A stretch of DNA of 64,000 nt from Paraspadella gotoi (taxonomy: Eukaryota > Chaetognatha). The notes under the pieces are model-generated. The model was given only the letters and a program-made list of their open reading frames with translations. It was not told the origin of the DNA and ran no database searches. The stretch covers positions 18,082,992-18,146,991 of the forward strand of contig CM119267.1 in assembly GCA_051294375.1 (NCBI GenBank). Direction: 5' to 3'. This document shows positions 1 to 10,932 of this stretch, one piece after another; the stretch's first letter is position 1; each line of letters opens with the position of its first letter. The translations under genes and the position numbers were made by a program.

Positions 1-3000
1 TTTCTCGAAGGTGAACATTGCAATAAATAATATTTATTACCCGCACCTTCGCTCGATTATTTTTTATACCTAAAATTGTCTTTTCGGTCCCGTTTCCATT
101 TTGTCATACGAGTAGTATTACAAAGTTATGATTTCATCCATAGAGTAGTAGTCTTCTTTTCTGAAGAATTTTTAAAGATATTTTTTTTTCCTTTCATTGG
201 CGCGTGACGGGAGGTGGATGATAATAATGGGATTTTTTGTAAGTAAAAAAAATCCTTTATATAATCCCCCTTCCTAGCCTCCAACTATTCGAACATATAC
301 TATTGACACGATTTTATTGTACGTTGGAATTTATTGGTTTACCAACTTTTTAAAACCCGTAGAAACTTCGGAGCGACATCGCGATTTTTGCGATGTTGCA
401 ATGAAGAGGTGAATTGCTTGAGAACTGGTACACTCTCCAGTGTCTTATTTGGAAGGATTTAGCTTTTTGGTATTCATATCACGAAGAATTTCTATCCGTT
501 CCAAGCAAACAGGTAACACAAGAGTATTGTAGTTCGTCAATTTTGCTATTCGGGTAGAATTTCTATTTTTTTCCCTTTTTTAAATTTAGACTTTAAATTT
601 AGGTCAAGTTCGTTTGGCCAAGTTTTTTTATGTATGCATCTCCTATTATTAAGCCGATGAGCCCCTTTTTGGGATCATCAAAAAAAATTTAAAAAAACAA
701 AAAAATATTAAAAAAAAATATTAAAAAAATCAATCAAAACAAAAAAAATATATATATATTAGAGATGAAACACTTTTGGTGTTAACGTCCTTTATTTATT
801 TCGTTCGTTGTGTTCCTTTACTGTCTTTCGTTTGCTAAATGTTTACAGTATCCACAGTGACTTTCGTCGGGAATTTTCCAGTATTTTTGATAAGGCGTAT
901 AACAGAAGATGGTTAATTTTTTTTTTTGACTTGGCTAAACTTGGATGATTCTCTAAATCGTTTCATTCTTGGCGAAAGTTCACGGCGGATTATGTTCACA
1001 TAAGTAAATTGGTAAAGGTCTACTATGGGTGGGCAGGCTGCTTACTTTTAGACTAATGCTCAATTATTCTCTTTCTATAAGATTCTAAACATAATTTTAA
1101 ATCCTCTTTGTTAAACGGTAACCTTTTTTTTTTGTTTTGAAACGGAAACAGTTATTGTCTTTGACAAATGTTTACGATAAGCTATTATTAGGCTGTCTGT
1201 AACGAACATATCGCCACCGTTTACACTCTACTTATACTCTTTAATCCCACAAAATGATAATTGAAGATTTCTTTGTATATATTCACTTTAATCATAAAGA
1301 CTATGGTCTTCCTTATTTTACCCTTTTGCAGTCGCGAAGGAAGTTAATTTCGTGTTCTGTCCCCCCTCACTGGGCCGAGTCACGTGGGCCCTGATTTTAG
1401 CCTTTTTTTACGGCTGTTTTACATTAAATGCCGAATTTTTATCAAAAGAATTTTCTTTTTCTTTTTCTTTATCCAATTTTTGTTCTTGTAAATTTTTCAG
1501 TGGTCTTAGCCATTAAGGATTTGACCAAATATATTTTATAGGTGTATAAGCATTTTTGAAATTATTTAGCATATGATCTACTGTACCGTTGTTTTTCTTT
1601 ATGACGATGGAAGCTCATGGAGGGTTTTGAAGTAGTCTACAATGGTTTCTCTGAAATATCACCGATGCTCTCAATAAAGCCCGATGTAGTTTTAAATATT
1701 TTTGCTACCTGTGTTGCATGATAAATAAATACATGTGAACGTTTTTTTGCCTAGTTTATTGAAAATGTCCGTTTGGGTTATTATTTCAATATAGGGTGTT
1801 TCCTTTGTGCTTTTTTTATACAAGTCACTTGTAAAAATGGGCAAAGGCAAAGATAAGTTTTTTAATGATAATTAGTAACAATGATTTTATTTACCGAGAG
1901 CCTGGAGAGTTATGTCTTGTATTGTATTTCGTGCTTATATATATATATATATATACTAAAGTCGATGGCTGTCAATGCAAACGAGAAACTACAGTTAGGT
2001 TTTTCTGCCTTCTTTTTTTAATATATAGATTTCACTGATTGTTTTTATTTCTATATCGTACGTAGACGACTTCGACTCGGCAAAGTCTTTTTTTTTGAAC
2101 GATGTTGTTTTTCATATGCCTAAAGCTTTTACAAATCGTATTTGTAATCATTTTCCGCGACTTTTATAGAAAAATATTTTGATTTCTATGGACTTTGATT
2201 TCAATCAATTTCACGCGATGTATACAAATATCAGGAACTTATACACTGCAATCACGTATAAATCATTTATATTTGTTGCCTGCAAAATAAAAAGAGGGAA
2301 ACTCTTGCTTTTATTCAGCTACTCAAATTTTAGCCTGGTATATTTTTTGAACCCAGGAGCATTTTTTTTTCTTTTGTGCAGTCATAGATCGTAGATCTTT
2401 AAATTTTTACTAATAGTGTCTACTAGTTTACATTGACTTGGTAAGGGTATTTGTTTACGTGTAAAAAGCTAAGTGCTAAATGGGAAAAACCCATACTCAT
2501 TTTTTTTTTATATAGTAGCCCAATAGTAAATTTTCTAACCGTGCTTGAAACATCGGGTGGTTTTTTGTGATATCTTTGCGGTTGCTTTCTTTTTGTTTAA
2601 TTTGATTTTGTTTTCTTTACAGATATTGTTTATTTAGACGTTTACATGTTTAATCAGATAGAAATAAAAATCATTTGAAAGGAACGAGTAAAACGCGGAA
2701 AAACTGAAAACTTTCACGAGACTACGTTCCCCACCTGTTCATTGAAGATTATTTAAGTATTTGTTAAGTTCTAAACAAGCAAGTCTACTCCGATTGATGG
2801 TCGTTTCGTCTAGCTATAGATTCGTAGTTAAGGTAGACGAGTTTTGATTACTGGGTAATTAATATTTTTTACTTTCACGACTTAAAAATTCAACACAAGC
2901 CTTATCGAGCCCTGGGTGAACCGTCGCACTTCGATCCTTTCGAAGGATGACACAAAACTTTGGAAGATAAACCTGGAATTGAAATAATTGTTAGATAGGT

Positions 3001-3099
3001 TACGATTTGGGGCTATGGGAGGAGACTATTAAAAATCAAGGTCCAAAAATTTACAAAAACAAAAATTTCGGATCTAATTAACTACTTAATTTATCGTGG

Positions 3100-3130
3100 G
3101 CAAGTCCGACATTGTTTGCTCAAACTTGTT
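3100..3130 (-). repeat. Dispersed repeat C, short inverted fragment
   Basis: Read on the minus strand, this resembles the stretches at 4545-4580 and 26778-26810. All three share a core built around TTTGAGCAAAC followed by TATGTCG or AATGTCG. Confidence 0.5.
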
Positions 3131-3569
3131 CTGTGTTCCATCTACTTCAATGTAATTTATTTTTATTTTACATCGAAATTTCAAAATATCCTCGTTAATT
3201 GACTTCCTAACTTTAGCAATTAGAGTTCTTGAATAAGAATATTAGTGAAAAATAATTTTTTTTACGTATTGGTTAAAAAGATGAGTAACGAAATTTTAAC
3301 GGAGAAGGAGAAAGCAATAACGTTCGCCCGCTCGAGTGGAAATTTGGGCATGAGGAAATCAACGCCTCGCGCCACTCAAGAACTAAGTCGTAAAGAATCT
3401 AGATGTTTATATTTTTTTTAGTCCTTTAGTCCTATCAATGATAGTGATGTCAAGTGTTGGTTTTAAATTTGATAAATAGGAGTACTTCAGGATCGGAACT
3501 ATGAAAAAATCCCCTGAGTCAGGAATGATCGTTGAATACCCCCCCCCTCCCGAGTCTTGAGCTATTAGC

Positions 3570-3642
3570 TTAGCCCTATGATTGGCTGAATGTAGTCGGT
3601 GGTTACGGGGTTGCCAGTATATCGCCACAACTTATAGTTTTC
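3570..3642 (+). repeat. Dispersed repeat D, 3' piece
   Basis: This stretch reads GATTGGCTGAA, then a GGTGG/GTGG-rich segment, then TATATCGCCACAAC. The same arrangement occurs at 22550-22603 inside the FIP1 gene, where it ends TATACCGCCACAAT. Here it lies immediately upstream of the first SLC6 coding exon. Confidence 0.5.
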
Positions 3643-3668
3643 ATAACGAAACAACATTTCATATAAAG

Positions 3669-6600
3669 GTTCCTCGATTTTGGAGGAAGAACGGGAGCTC
3701 CAGGCCTACGAGCGGGGAAAATTTGCCAACTCCTTTCAGTATCTCTGCACTTGCGTCTCCTACGCGATCGGATTTTCGAACATATGGCGTTTTCCCTACC
3801 TCTGTTACAAGAATGGCGGAGGGGCTTTCCTCGTTCCCTACACAATCTCGCTCTTCATAGCGGGTCTACCGATGATGTTTCTGGAGATGGGGCTGGGACA
3901 ATTTTCTTCGCAGGGCCCTATTACAGTTTGGCGGCTGAGTCCTATGTTCGAAGGCATCGGTTGGGGACAAATTTTCGTATCGTTTTACGTTACGCTATTT
4001 TATGCGGTACTATCGGGCTACAGCTTGCTGTATCTCGTTATGTCGCTTCGAGCGCATCTTCTGTGGTCCGGCTGCGGATACTGGTGGAACGACTCACAAA
4101 AGTGCCGTACGGCAGGGGTCAACGGTACCTTCTTTAGGAGCGCAGTGGAATTACCGGCCGAAGGATTTTGGTACAAATGGATGCTGCACGACTCTGGCAC
4201 TTTGGAAGACTACGGCATTCTCGTTTGGAAACCCCTACTCGCCATCATGTTCTGCTGGATCGTTTGTTCGGCGACGCTGTCTCGGGGCGTTAAATCGATG
4301 GGAAATGCCATGTACTTCATCGCCTTGTATCCCTACGTCGCGGTCACCATTCTCGTCGTCAAAGGAATGACTCTTCCGGGTGCCGCTGAGGGGATCATGT
4401 TCTACATTCTTCCGAACTGGGGAAGGCTTTTGGATATTACAGGTGGAAATTTAATGATTGCTGGTGATTGTTGTCTGGTTTGAATAAGACTCATAAAATT
4501 AATCCAGTTTAATTATATACAGAGGTGGGACCATATATCCGGACAAATTTAAACAATTTTGAGCAAACTATGTCGTATCTGCCTACGGTAATTAAGCGGT
4601 AATCAGCTAGTCAAATGATAAATCATGATAATTCTTTCAATTTGTGATCCTAACTAATTATAACAGATCGGTGGTTGCGCCAATACATGTAAATCGCTTG
4701 CAAGGGTGTAAACTGAGCTGTTACTAGAGCCAAACTTCGTCAATGGGGTGGGTCAGAAGTTTGATTTGGGAACCTTTCCAAATGAAACTTCATACATTTC
4801 TGAGAAAACTTTCAATGGAGCAAAATTTTCTAAAATGGCAAGAAGCATTAGTAATTAATTTGTTAATATTTATTCATAGATAGGAAATGTCAAAAAATTT
4901 TTTTGGAATTTTTTATTTTTAAAAGCAGATTCAAATAGCTTATAAAAAGTTATCTACACAAAGTATAATTAGTTTTTCAATATTTTGATGATAAGTGGGT
5001 TTAAATTGAGAAAAACCTTAAAAAATCATCATCATCATCTGATCATTTTAGCAGTTTTTACTAATTTTTAGTAATAAAACATCAAAATTTTAAAAAGTTG
5101 TAATTATATTTTTAGCTTAACTTTTTAAGCTCTATCAGAATCAATTAAAAAAACTTAAAATTTCAAAAAAAAATTTTTGACATTATATAGCAATATAATA
5201 ATTATTAGAAAAGTTTGAAATGAATTTTCAACAACGATTTTATTTTTAATAAAAAACGGACATGTTTCGGCTTAACTACAAGCCTTCATCAGCATTAAAA
5301 AAGTTAACTAACTTTTTTAATGCTGATGAAGGCTTGTAGTTAAGCCGAAACATGTCCGTTTTTTATTAAAAATAAAATCGTTGTTGAAAATTCATTTCAA
5401 ACTTTTCTAATAATTATTACACAACGAAAAGAAAGGATTATACCACAATAGCAATATAATAATATTAATTAGCGAATTACTCATGGTTCGGAACATTTTT
5501 GCAAAAAAATATTTTAACACAATAATTAATACCAATAATGGATTAGTTTAATGCTGTTCCCATTAAAATTTTAATTTGGTCGGCTACCGCTACTTTTACT
5601 ATAATATAAATAATTGCACTAAGTACAAATAATTTTTTACATATTATTATTATTTTTTCAACTTGCATCATTGTTTCAAATTGCATCATTTTTCACTTTA
5701 ATTAATGAATGAATTAAGTAAGCATAAAAATTCAAGTCAACTTGACTTTGGTTTTTTCCATGCAAAGTTGCAAACTCATTTCCACTCCTCGATACCATCG
5801 AAACTTTTTATTCTGTTGAATCACACACTTTCCATTCCACACACAAAATTTTATCTCAATGATTAATTCGAGTAATTATGGGTTAAAATTAGTAAAAAGA
5901 TTCTAGTAAATGTGACTTATGTTTTTTTCATTTAAACTAATTTTCTTTCGAACAATTCCATTGAAACTTTATATCAATCTTTATATTTATATCACTTTGA
6001 TAACCACACACAAAATACCGACACATCCATTCACGAGTAATTGGAGTTTAATGCTAAGGTGGGACGGATGGACGGACATAATTTTTTTGCATAATTCATC
6101 ATCTGACATGATTTAAGACAAGATTGAGGAGGCGGACCGACGGACCGACAAAGTGGATTATAGAGTCGGGATCTGCTGATAGGCGCTTGTAATTCTCGCG
6201 GTTTCTAAACAGTCGAAAAGCAATGCTGGGGAGTGACAGGCACACTCAGGACCTATTCTTCAAGAGGACTAGTGGGGTGACAGTTGGTGACATCAGTAGG
6301 CCAATACACCACTGGAACTCTCGCGGTTTCTGAGCAGAAGAAGCACAGGACAAGCTTCGGTCGGCAGTAGTATGCGGGAGGCCAACAGTAAGGCGTAGTG
6401 AAAGTTACATACGAAAATTCTAAAAGTCAATTATGAACAACATACTATCAGTGAACATTAATTTGTAAAAAAAATTAATTCTATGTTTTTTAATTTTCGC
6501 AGTAAGCTATATTTATATATAGTACTATCCTTATAAAATCGAAAAAATTCAAAATATACTTTTCTTAATTTTGATTGCAGATTTGAATTCCTCGTCAAAA

Positions 6601-9600
6601 GTTGATAAAAAAAAATATAAATCATTTTTAAAAATTCTTAAAAATTAAAAAAACTATATTTAATATATAAAAGTTAATTTTCAGCTTAAAATATTTTTCA
6701 AAAAGAGTTATATTTCTTTTTGTCAACTTTTTATGACAAATCCAAATCTGCAAAAAAATCTTAGAAAAAACTGTTTTGAAATTTTAACATTTATTGGTTT
6801 AGTACTAGTATAAATATGGCCTACTGTGAAAATTGTAAAATTTATTATAAATTTTTTTATTATATAAATGTTAATTAATATAATATTGTTCGTTCTTCAC
6901 TTTTAGAATTTTAATTAAAGTTAAATTTAGAAATTTTACTACGCCTTAGCCAACAGTCCGGCCAATTTCATGCACAACTGATTGGAAAGACAGGGTCACC
7001 TGGAAATATCAGCACGGAATATAAAAGCCTCCAATGGTCATAAAATGTAATGAAGTAAATGTAATACAAGAACCAAAGAGCAACAGGAAATAAAACTGTA
7101 AAACAAAATGAGGCACAAATCATGAATAAGGCACGTACTATAAAGTAAACATAATACAGGGAGGTCCAGCTCTTTTGGGACTAACTTTAAAAAATCGTTT
7201 GGACGGGAAAATAAAAAAAAATTGGTACAATTGTAAATAATTGTAATGATAATACAACCAATTAAAAAGATTCACATTCGGCAACCGAGACCGAGGAGAC
7301 ATATGCTTTTGGGACCACGCCCGTTGGTATTGCTATTATTTCTATCCCTATTGTTGCTGGTCGACAGTTCATCAGGAGGTTTTGCAGTCAGAAAAACTAT
7401 GCGGCCAAAATTTCCCTAAATTTTGTAAGGAAGCGGCGCAAATATGTTATGGAAAAAGCTTTAATTACAGTTGCTTTTTTATATCGATTAAAAGAACCAA
7501 ATATAAATGTATATGAAAAGTCCATGAGTATAGGTCCCTGAATAGATGATGAAGGCATGAACGTAACCGTAACACGCTGATCATCACTCTAAAACGCTCA
7601 ATGGTTTTAAAGATCTAATTTAATATTCAAATATTTTACGCTTTTCGCTTTCAGTTGATATGATTGCTTTTATATGATGCTCATTTAGATGTAGCAAAGG
7701 CAACTACGCAGTTTTCTCCGCGCGCTTTTGAATTAAAATATTTAAAAACTTTGTTTGATTTTTTTCTCGAGCATACCTGTTAAAATCATTTACAAAATCT
7801 CTTATTTATCGTGTAAGAATGCTTCTGGCAAAGTATACAAAGCACTTTTTAAAAAAAAGGTTTATAAGTAAGAAGATATGGTTAGGGTAAGATACTACTC
7901 CGGTCAAGTTTTTATTAAAACTTATCTTTATTCTCAAAAATTAACAATGATATCGTTAGATAGATAACTGAATCATTAATCATTAGAATTCTGAATGCAT
8001 TATAGACAAATTAAGTCGGTGACAAATATACTTAATATATAATGATTTGATTTTACATTTTAAATTTAAATTTCTTTCAAATTTTAATTGACTTTACAGA
8101 AATTGAAAAGAGTTTAATTTAGATGGTTTTATAAAGCTGTTAATAAGCCCAATTGGGGTTACTTTTACTTTCTCTGACCGGGGTTAGGGAGGGGTTAGGG
8201 TTAAGGGTGGTTTAGGGTTAGGGGTTGTTTGGGTTAAGAGGGTTTAGGGTTAGGGTAATTAAATATATTTAAAAAAAAAATTTAAATAAATATTTTTAAG
8301 TGGTTTTTAAAAAGACGCCAAAGCTGCGGTCGGCGAAAGTAAAATTTAGCACAAAATTAAATATAACACAGGCCGCTATCATGTTTAAAAACAACCTGTA
8401 AAAAATATAAACAAGTATGGCTCTCAGCATATGCGATATAATGCGCGCGAATAAGAACAGCTATAAGCCTATATGTTTTTAAAAAATCCGCAATACCATT
8501 TTAAAAATAAAATTGATTTCAAATTAAAAGTAAAAAGCCACAAAAATATTTTGTCACGTTTTTTATTTTTGTATCTCAAATAAGGACATGACTTTACATT
8601 TTGTCCGAATATATGGTTCCACCTCTTTAAGTGATTAGATATGAATTCAATTTTTAAGAAATACAATTTTTTAGGAAAAAACAGTTGAGTCGAAACATGT
8701 CCGACAAAACTGTCCAATAAATCGTTGCTCGTCTCAAATAAAAACGGTTTTTTCCTAAAAATTTCAAACGCAACGAAAAGAAAGGAATTATAACAATAGA
8801 AATAAAAAAAATATTCCCTCGGTTCAGTTTGGTCCGATGCCGCCACGCAAATTTTCTTCTCACTCGGCATATGTCAAGGATCTTTGCTGACTATGTCAAG
8901 CTTTAACAATTTCCACGACAATGTTCTGCGAAATGCCACCGTCGTATCCATTATAAATTGCGCCACTTCGTTTTACCTCGGTTTCGGAGTATTCACTATC
9001 GTTTCCTATCTCTCCCATGAATACAATATTTCTCTCGACCACATCGTCGCCTCTGGCTCTAGCCTTGTCTTTATTCTTTATCCCACGGGGCTCTCCTTGC
9101 TTGACGTGAGTCCCCTGTGGAGTGCCATCTGGTTTCTCATGATGGTCATCGTGGGAGTCGGCTCAATGATCGGATGCTTTGAGACGGTCCTGGCTCCGCT
9201 ATCAGACCGCTTCGAGACTCTCCAGAAACACCAGCTCAAATTTCGCTTGAGCGCTTGCTTCGTCGGCTTTCTTACCTGCATCCCAATGATCTTCAACGGT
9301 GGGTTCCATCTCCTAGACGTCGTCAACACCTACGCCGGTGGTGTCAATCTTCTCTTCCTGGCGATCTGCGAGCTTATTGCCGTCGGCTACGTCTACGGCG
9401 GGGAACGCCTTCTCGAGGACATGTACATGATGATGCAGCGGAAGATCAGCAGGTGTTGGGTCATAATGTGGAAATATGTCACGCTGCTCTACATATCTTT
9501 CATCTCGATCCTGTGGATCGTCAATTACGCCAACTCCTCTGGCACCCCCCACGAGCCGGTTTGGGCGTCGACTCTCGGATGGCTCATCAGTTTTTCCACG

Positions 9601-9954
9601 GTGTTGCCACTCGTCGTCTTCGCCCTCTACGTCTGGGGCAAGATGTCTCACATCAACGAGCACATCTACGTGTCAACGAAGCCTCTTCCGCGTTGGGGGC
9701 CGGTGTTGCCGGAGAACCGCGTCGGCAGATATGCCGAGAAGCAAAAGGAGCTGGACGACGAGGCCCTCTACGAATCGGTGGCGACGAAGGCGGCCAAGAA
9801 AGACAGGTTTAAGTGGACCCACGTCCGGCGGGAATCTCGGGGGGCGACGGAAGGGGGTTCGATAATCAGCATGAACCCTCAAACATCCAACCATTTACCC
9901 TCTATCAAAAGAAATGGTTTAGGAGTCAATGGAAATTATCTGTACGCTACTTAA
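3669..9954 (+). CDS. SLC6-family Na+/Cl--dependent transporter (orphan-like), 5' end not found
   Basis: Two exons are visible: 3669-4442 and 8828-9954 (TAA). They join in phase 1 and read GRLLDIT then VWSDAATQIFFSLG, as expected for TM5-TM6 of this family. Exon 1 carries TM1 (NIWRFPYLCYKNGGGAF) through TM5, including an extracellular loop with CGYWWNDSQKC (the conserved cysteine pair) and two N-glycosylation sequons. Exon 2 carries TM6-TM12 and a basic tail. About 634 residues are visible; the initiator Met must lie in an upstream exon, since exon 1 begins after an AG acceptor with a split codon. The family symports amino acids, amines or osmolytes with Na+ and Cl- at the plasma membrane. Gly replaces the monoamine-binding Asp of TM1, so a monoamine substrate is unlikely. 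Several ion- and substrate-site residues are unusual (see findings). The exact paralogue is not resolved. Confidence 0.92.
4540..4740 (+). repeat. Dispersed repeat C, longest copy
   Basis: The left part (TTTGAGCAAACTATGTCG) recurs at 26778-26810. The right part (GCGCCAATACATGTAAATCG and onward to AAACTGAGCTGTTACT) recurs in inverted orientation at 10858-10932. The two parts together define one interspersed element. Confidence 0.6.
5196..5419. repeat. Perfect palindromic (fold-back) element, 111-bp arms
   Basis: The left arm 5196-5306 and right arm 5309-5419 are exact reverse complements, separated only by two bases (AC, 5307-5308). I checked the arms base by base. An AGCAATATAATAAT stretch occurs on both sides (from about 5189 and 5449), possibly a target-site duplication or part of a larger repeat. 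The right flank (ACAACGAAAAGAAAGGATTATA) also recurs beside the related element at 8760-8800, so the hairpin belongs to a dispersed family. Each arm holds a hammerhead-like core. Confidence 0.9.
5322..5358 (+). ncRNA. Hammerhead-ribozyme-like motif in the right hairpin arm
   Basis: In order are seen CTGATGA (5323-5329), one extra A, stem II GGCTT/AAGCC closed by GTAGTT, GAAA (5347-5350), then CATGTC and CG. The last C and the G before CTGATGA could start stem I. Self-cleaving hammerheads in Penelope-like retroelements and retrozymes use CUGANGA, stem II, GAAA, a very short stem III and a cleavage triplet ending in H. The extra unpaired A and a stem III of only two pairs weaken the case. The mirror copy lies on the minus strand at 5257-5293. 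Activity is inferred, not shown. Confidence 0.3.
5772..6185 (+). repeat. Dispersed repeat A, copy 1
   Basis: This shares long stretches with 27068-27395: CCATCGAAACTT, AATCACACACTTTCC, CACACACAAAAT, CACGAGTAATT, GTGGGACGGA, GGACATAATTTTTTTGC and, at the end, ATAGAGTCGGGATCTGCTGATA. The first half appears internally repeated, since the AATTCCATTGAAACTT segment recurs near 5945. Confidence 0.75.
7158..7400 (+). repeat. Dispersed repeat B, copy 1
   Basis: This aligns in the same orientation with 10043-10275. Shared landmarks are AGCTCTTTTGG, AAAAAATCGTTTRGAC, TTCGGCAACC, and CCGCGCCC or CCACGCCC followed by ATTGAGAATG or GTTGGTATTG. Confidence 0.65.
8180..8258 (+). repeat. Interstitial telomere-like (TTAGGG)-type tract
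   Basis: About 79 bases are built from GGTTAGGG and GTTTAGGG variants, including uninterrupted GGGTTAGGG pairs, with no other sequence type between them. TTAGGG is the ancestral animal telomere unit. This tract lies inside the SLC6 intron, so it is interstitial. Confidence 0.8.
8650..8805. repeat. Degenerate relative of the 5.2-kb hairpin element
   Basis: It shares GTCGAAACATGTCCG, a following CGTTG, TTTCAAAC, CAACGAAAAGAAAGGA and TATAACAATAG, in the same order as the right arm and flank of the element at 5196-5455. It also folds back on itself: TTTTTAGGAAAAAAC (from 8669) pairs with GTTTTTTCCTAAAAA (to 8761). The CTGATGA core is absent. Confidence 0.6.
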
Positions 9955-10042
9955 ATGCTTCTCCGGGGTTTTTGGTTTTATTTTATTAAATCAGGGTTAC
10001 GCGCTAATGTTTTTATCGATTTTATAGTATTCGTCTATAAAG

Positions 10043-10275
10043 GTAGGTCAAGCTCTTTTGGAACTAAATTAAAAAAATCGTTTAGACTGGTAAGTAAAAT
10101 AATAATGGTATAAAAATTTGTACACTTGTAAAAAATCGCCATGACAACACAATCAATTAAATAAATTTTTCTTCGGCAACCTTGATCTTGATTCTTGTGT
10201 GCAGAAAAGGTGGCGAATGGTTTTGCGACCGCGCCCATTGAGAATGATGCCATTCCTGTCACCATTGCCGTTGTC
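10043..10275 (+). repeat. Dispersed repeat B, copy 2
   Basis: It aligns with 7158-7400 in the same orientation, with scattered substitutions and small indels, so it is an old copy of the same element. Confidence 0.65.
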
Positions 10276-10857
10276 TGAAAGTACAGTTCTTTTTATCATA
10301 AACTGATTTTGTGTTGTGTTTAGATCAGGACTCCCTGTAGAGAGGTTAGGTTAGATCCTTAGAATCTCGACTATCTCACTTTAGTGATTTACTTAACCCC
10401 TGAAATTGTAAAATTGTTTTTATATATATATAATCTTTTTATATTATTTTTTTTTTAATTTTTTTTTATTAATAGCATTTTCCTTTTATTTTCTATAGAA
10501 ATTAGCTCTTCCGTCTGTACCCACTAGATCTTCACTTGCATTGCTTTATACAAAATAGTAAATTTTTATATGATTTTGTTTTAATAAACCAAAGGTGGTA
10601 TAAACAAAAAATCATTTTAGAAATAAAATAACAATAAAATTTAGTTTAAGTATATTTACCAGAAATTTAAATTTTTTTTTTTGATAAAAAAATGGTCCTA
10701 TTAAATTTTTTTATATTTTTATCTTATTCTACTAGAGGGCTTTACAAAGAAGGAAGCTTTTTGTAAGACAAAGGGACATTTAAAATTAATTTTAACTACA
10801 CCCACTCGATCTTCATTTGTACCATTTTGAGTTATAAAATATTTTTGCAAGTAACAA

Positions 10858-10932
10858 AATATTATTAGTGCCACAATAACAGTTCAGTTTAAGCCGTTGA
10901 AAGTGATTTACATGTATTGGTGCAGCCACTAG
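10858..10932 (-). repeat. Dispersed repeat C, inverted copy
   Basis: Read on the minus strand, it gives GCACCAATACATGTAAATCA and then AAACTGAACTGTTATTG, closely matching 4674-4730 on the plus strand. Confidence 0.65.

Larger units (their letters stand above)
1..3668. other. AT-rich region without a supported gene
   Basis: No open frame here has coding-like composition or a family resemblance. The longest ones are short and rich in Phe, Ile and Lys. The start and 5' exon(s) of the downstream SLC6 gene may lie here or to the left, because its first visible coding exon opens with a partial codon. Small dispersed-repeat pieces sit near 3100-3130 and 3570-3642. Confidence 0.6.
4443..8827 (+). other. 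4.4-kb SLC6 intron with several repeat families
   Basis: The donor GTGGAA follows ATTACAG, and the acceptor is CGGTTCAG. The intron is AT-rich and contains dispersed repeat C (4540-4740), a perfect hairpin element (5196-5419), repeat A (5772-6185), repeat B (7158-7400), telomere-like repeats (8180-8258) and a relative of the hairpin (8650-8805). No coding exon was recognised inside it. Confidence 0.75.

Noticed and set aside
5196-5419. Interpretation as a transcription terminator hairpin
   Set aside because: A bacterial-type terminator is out of place in a eukaryotic intron, and the arms are far too long.
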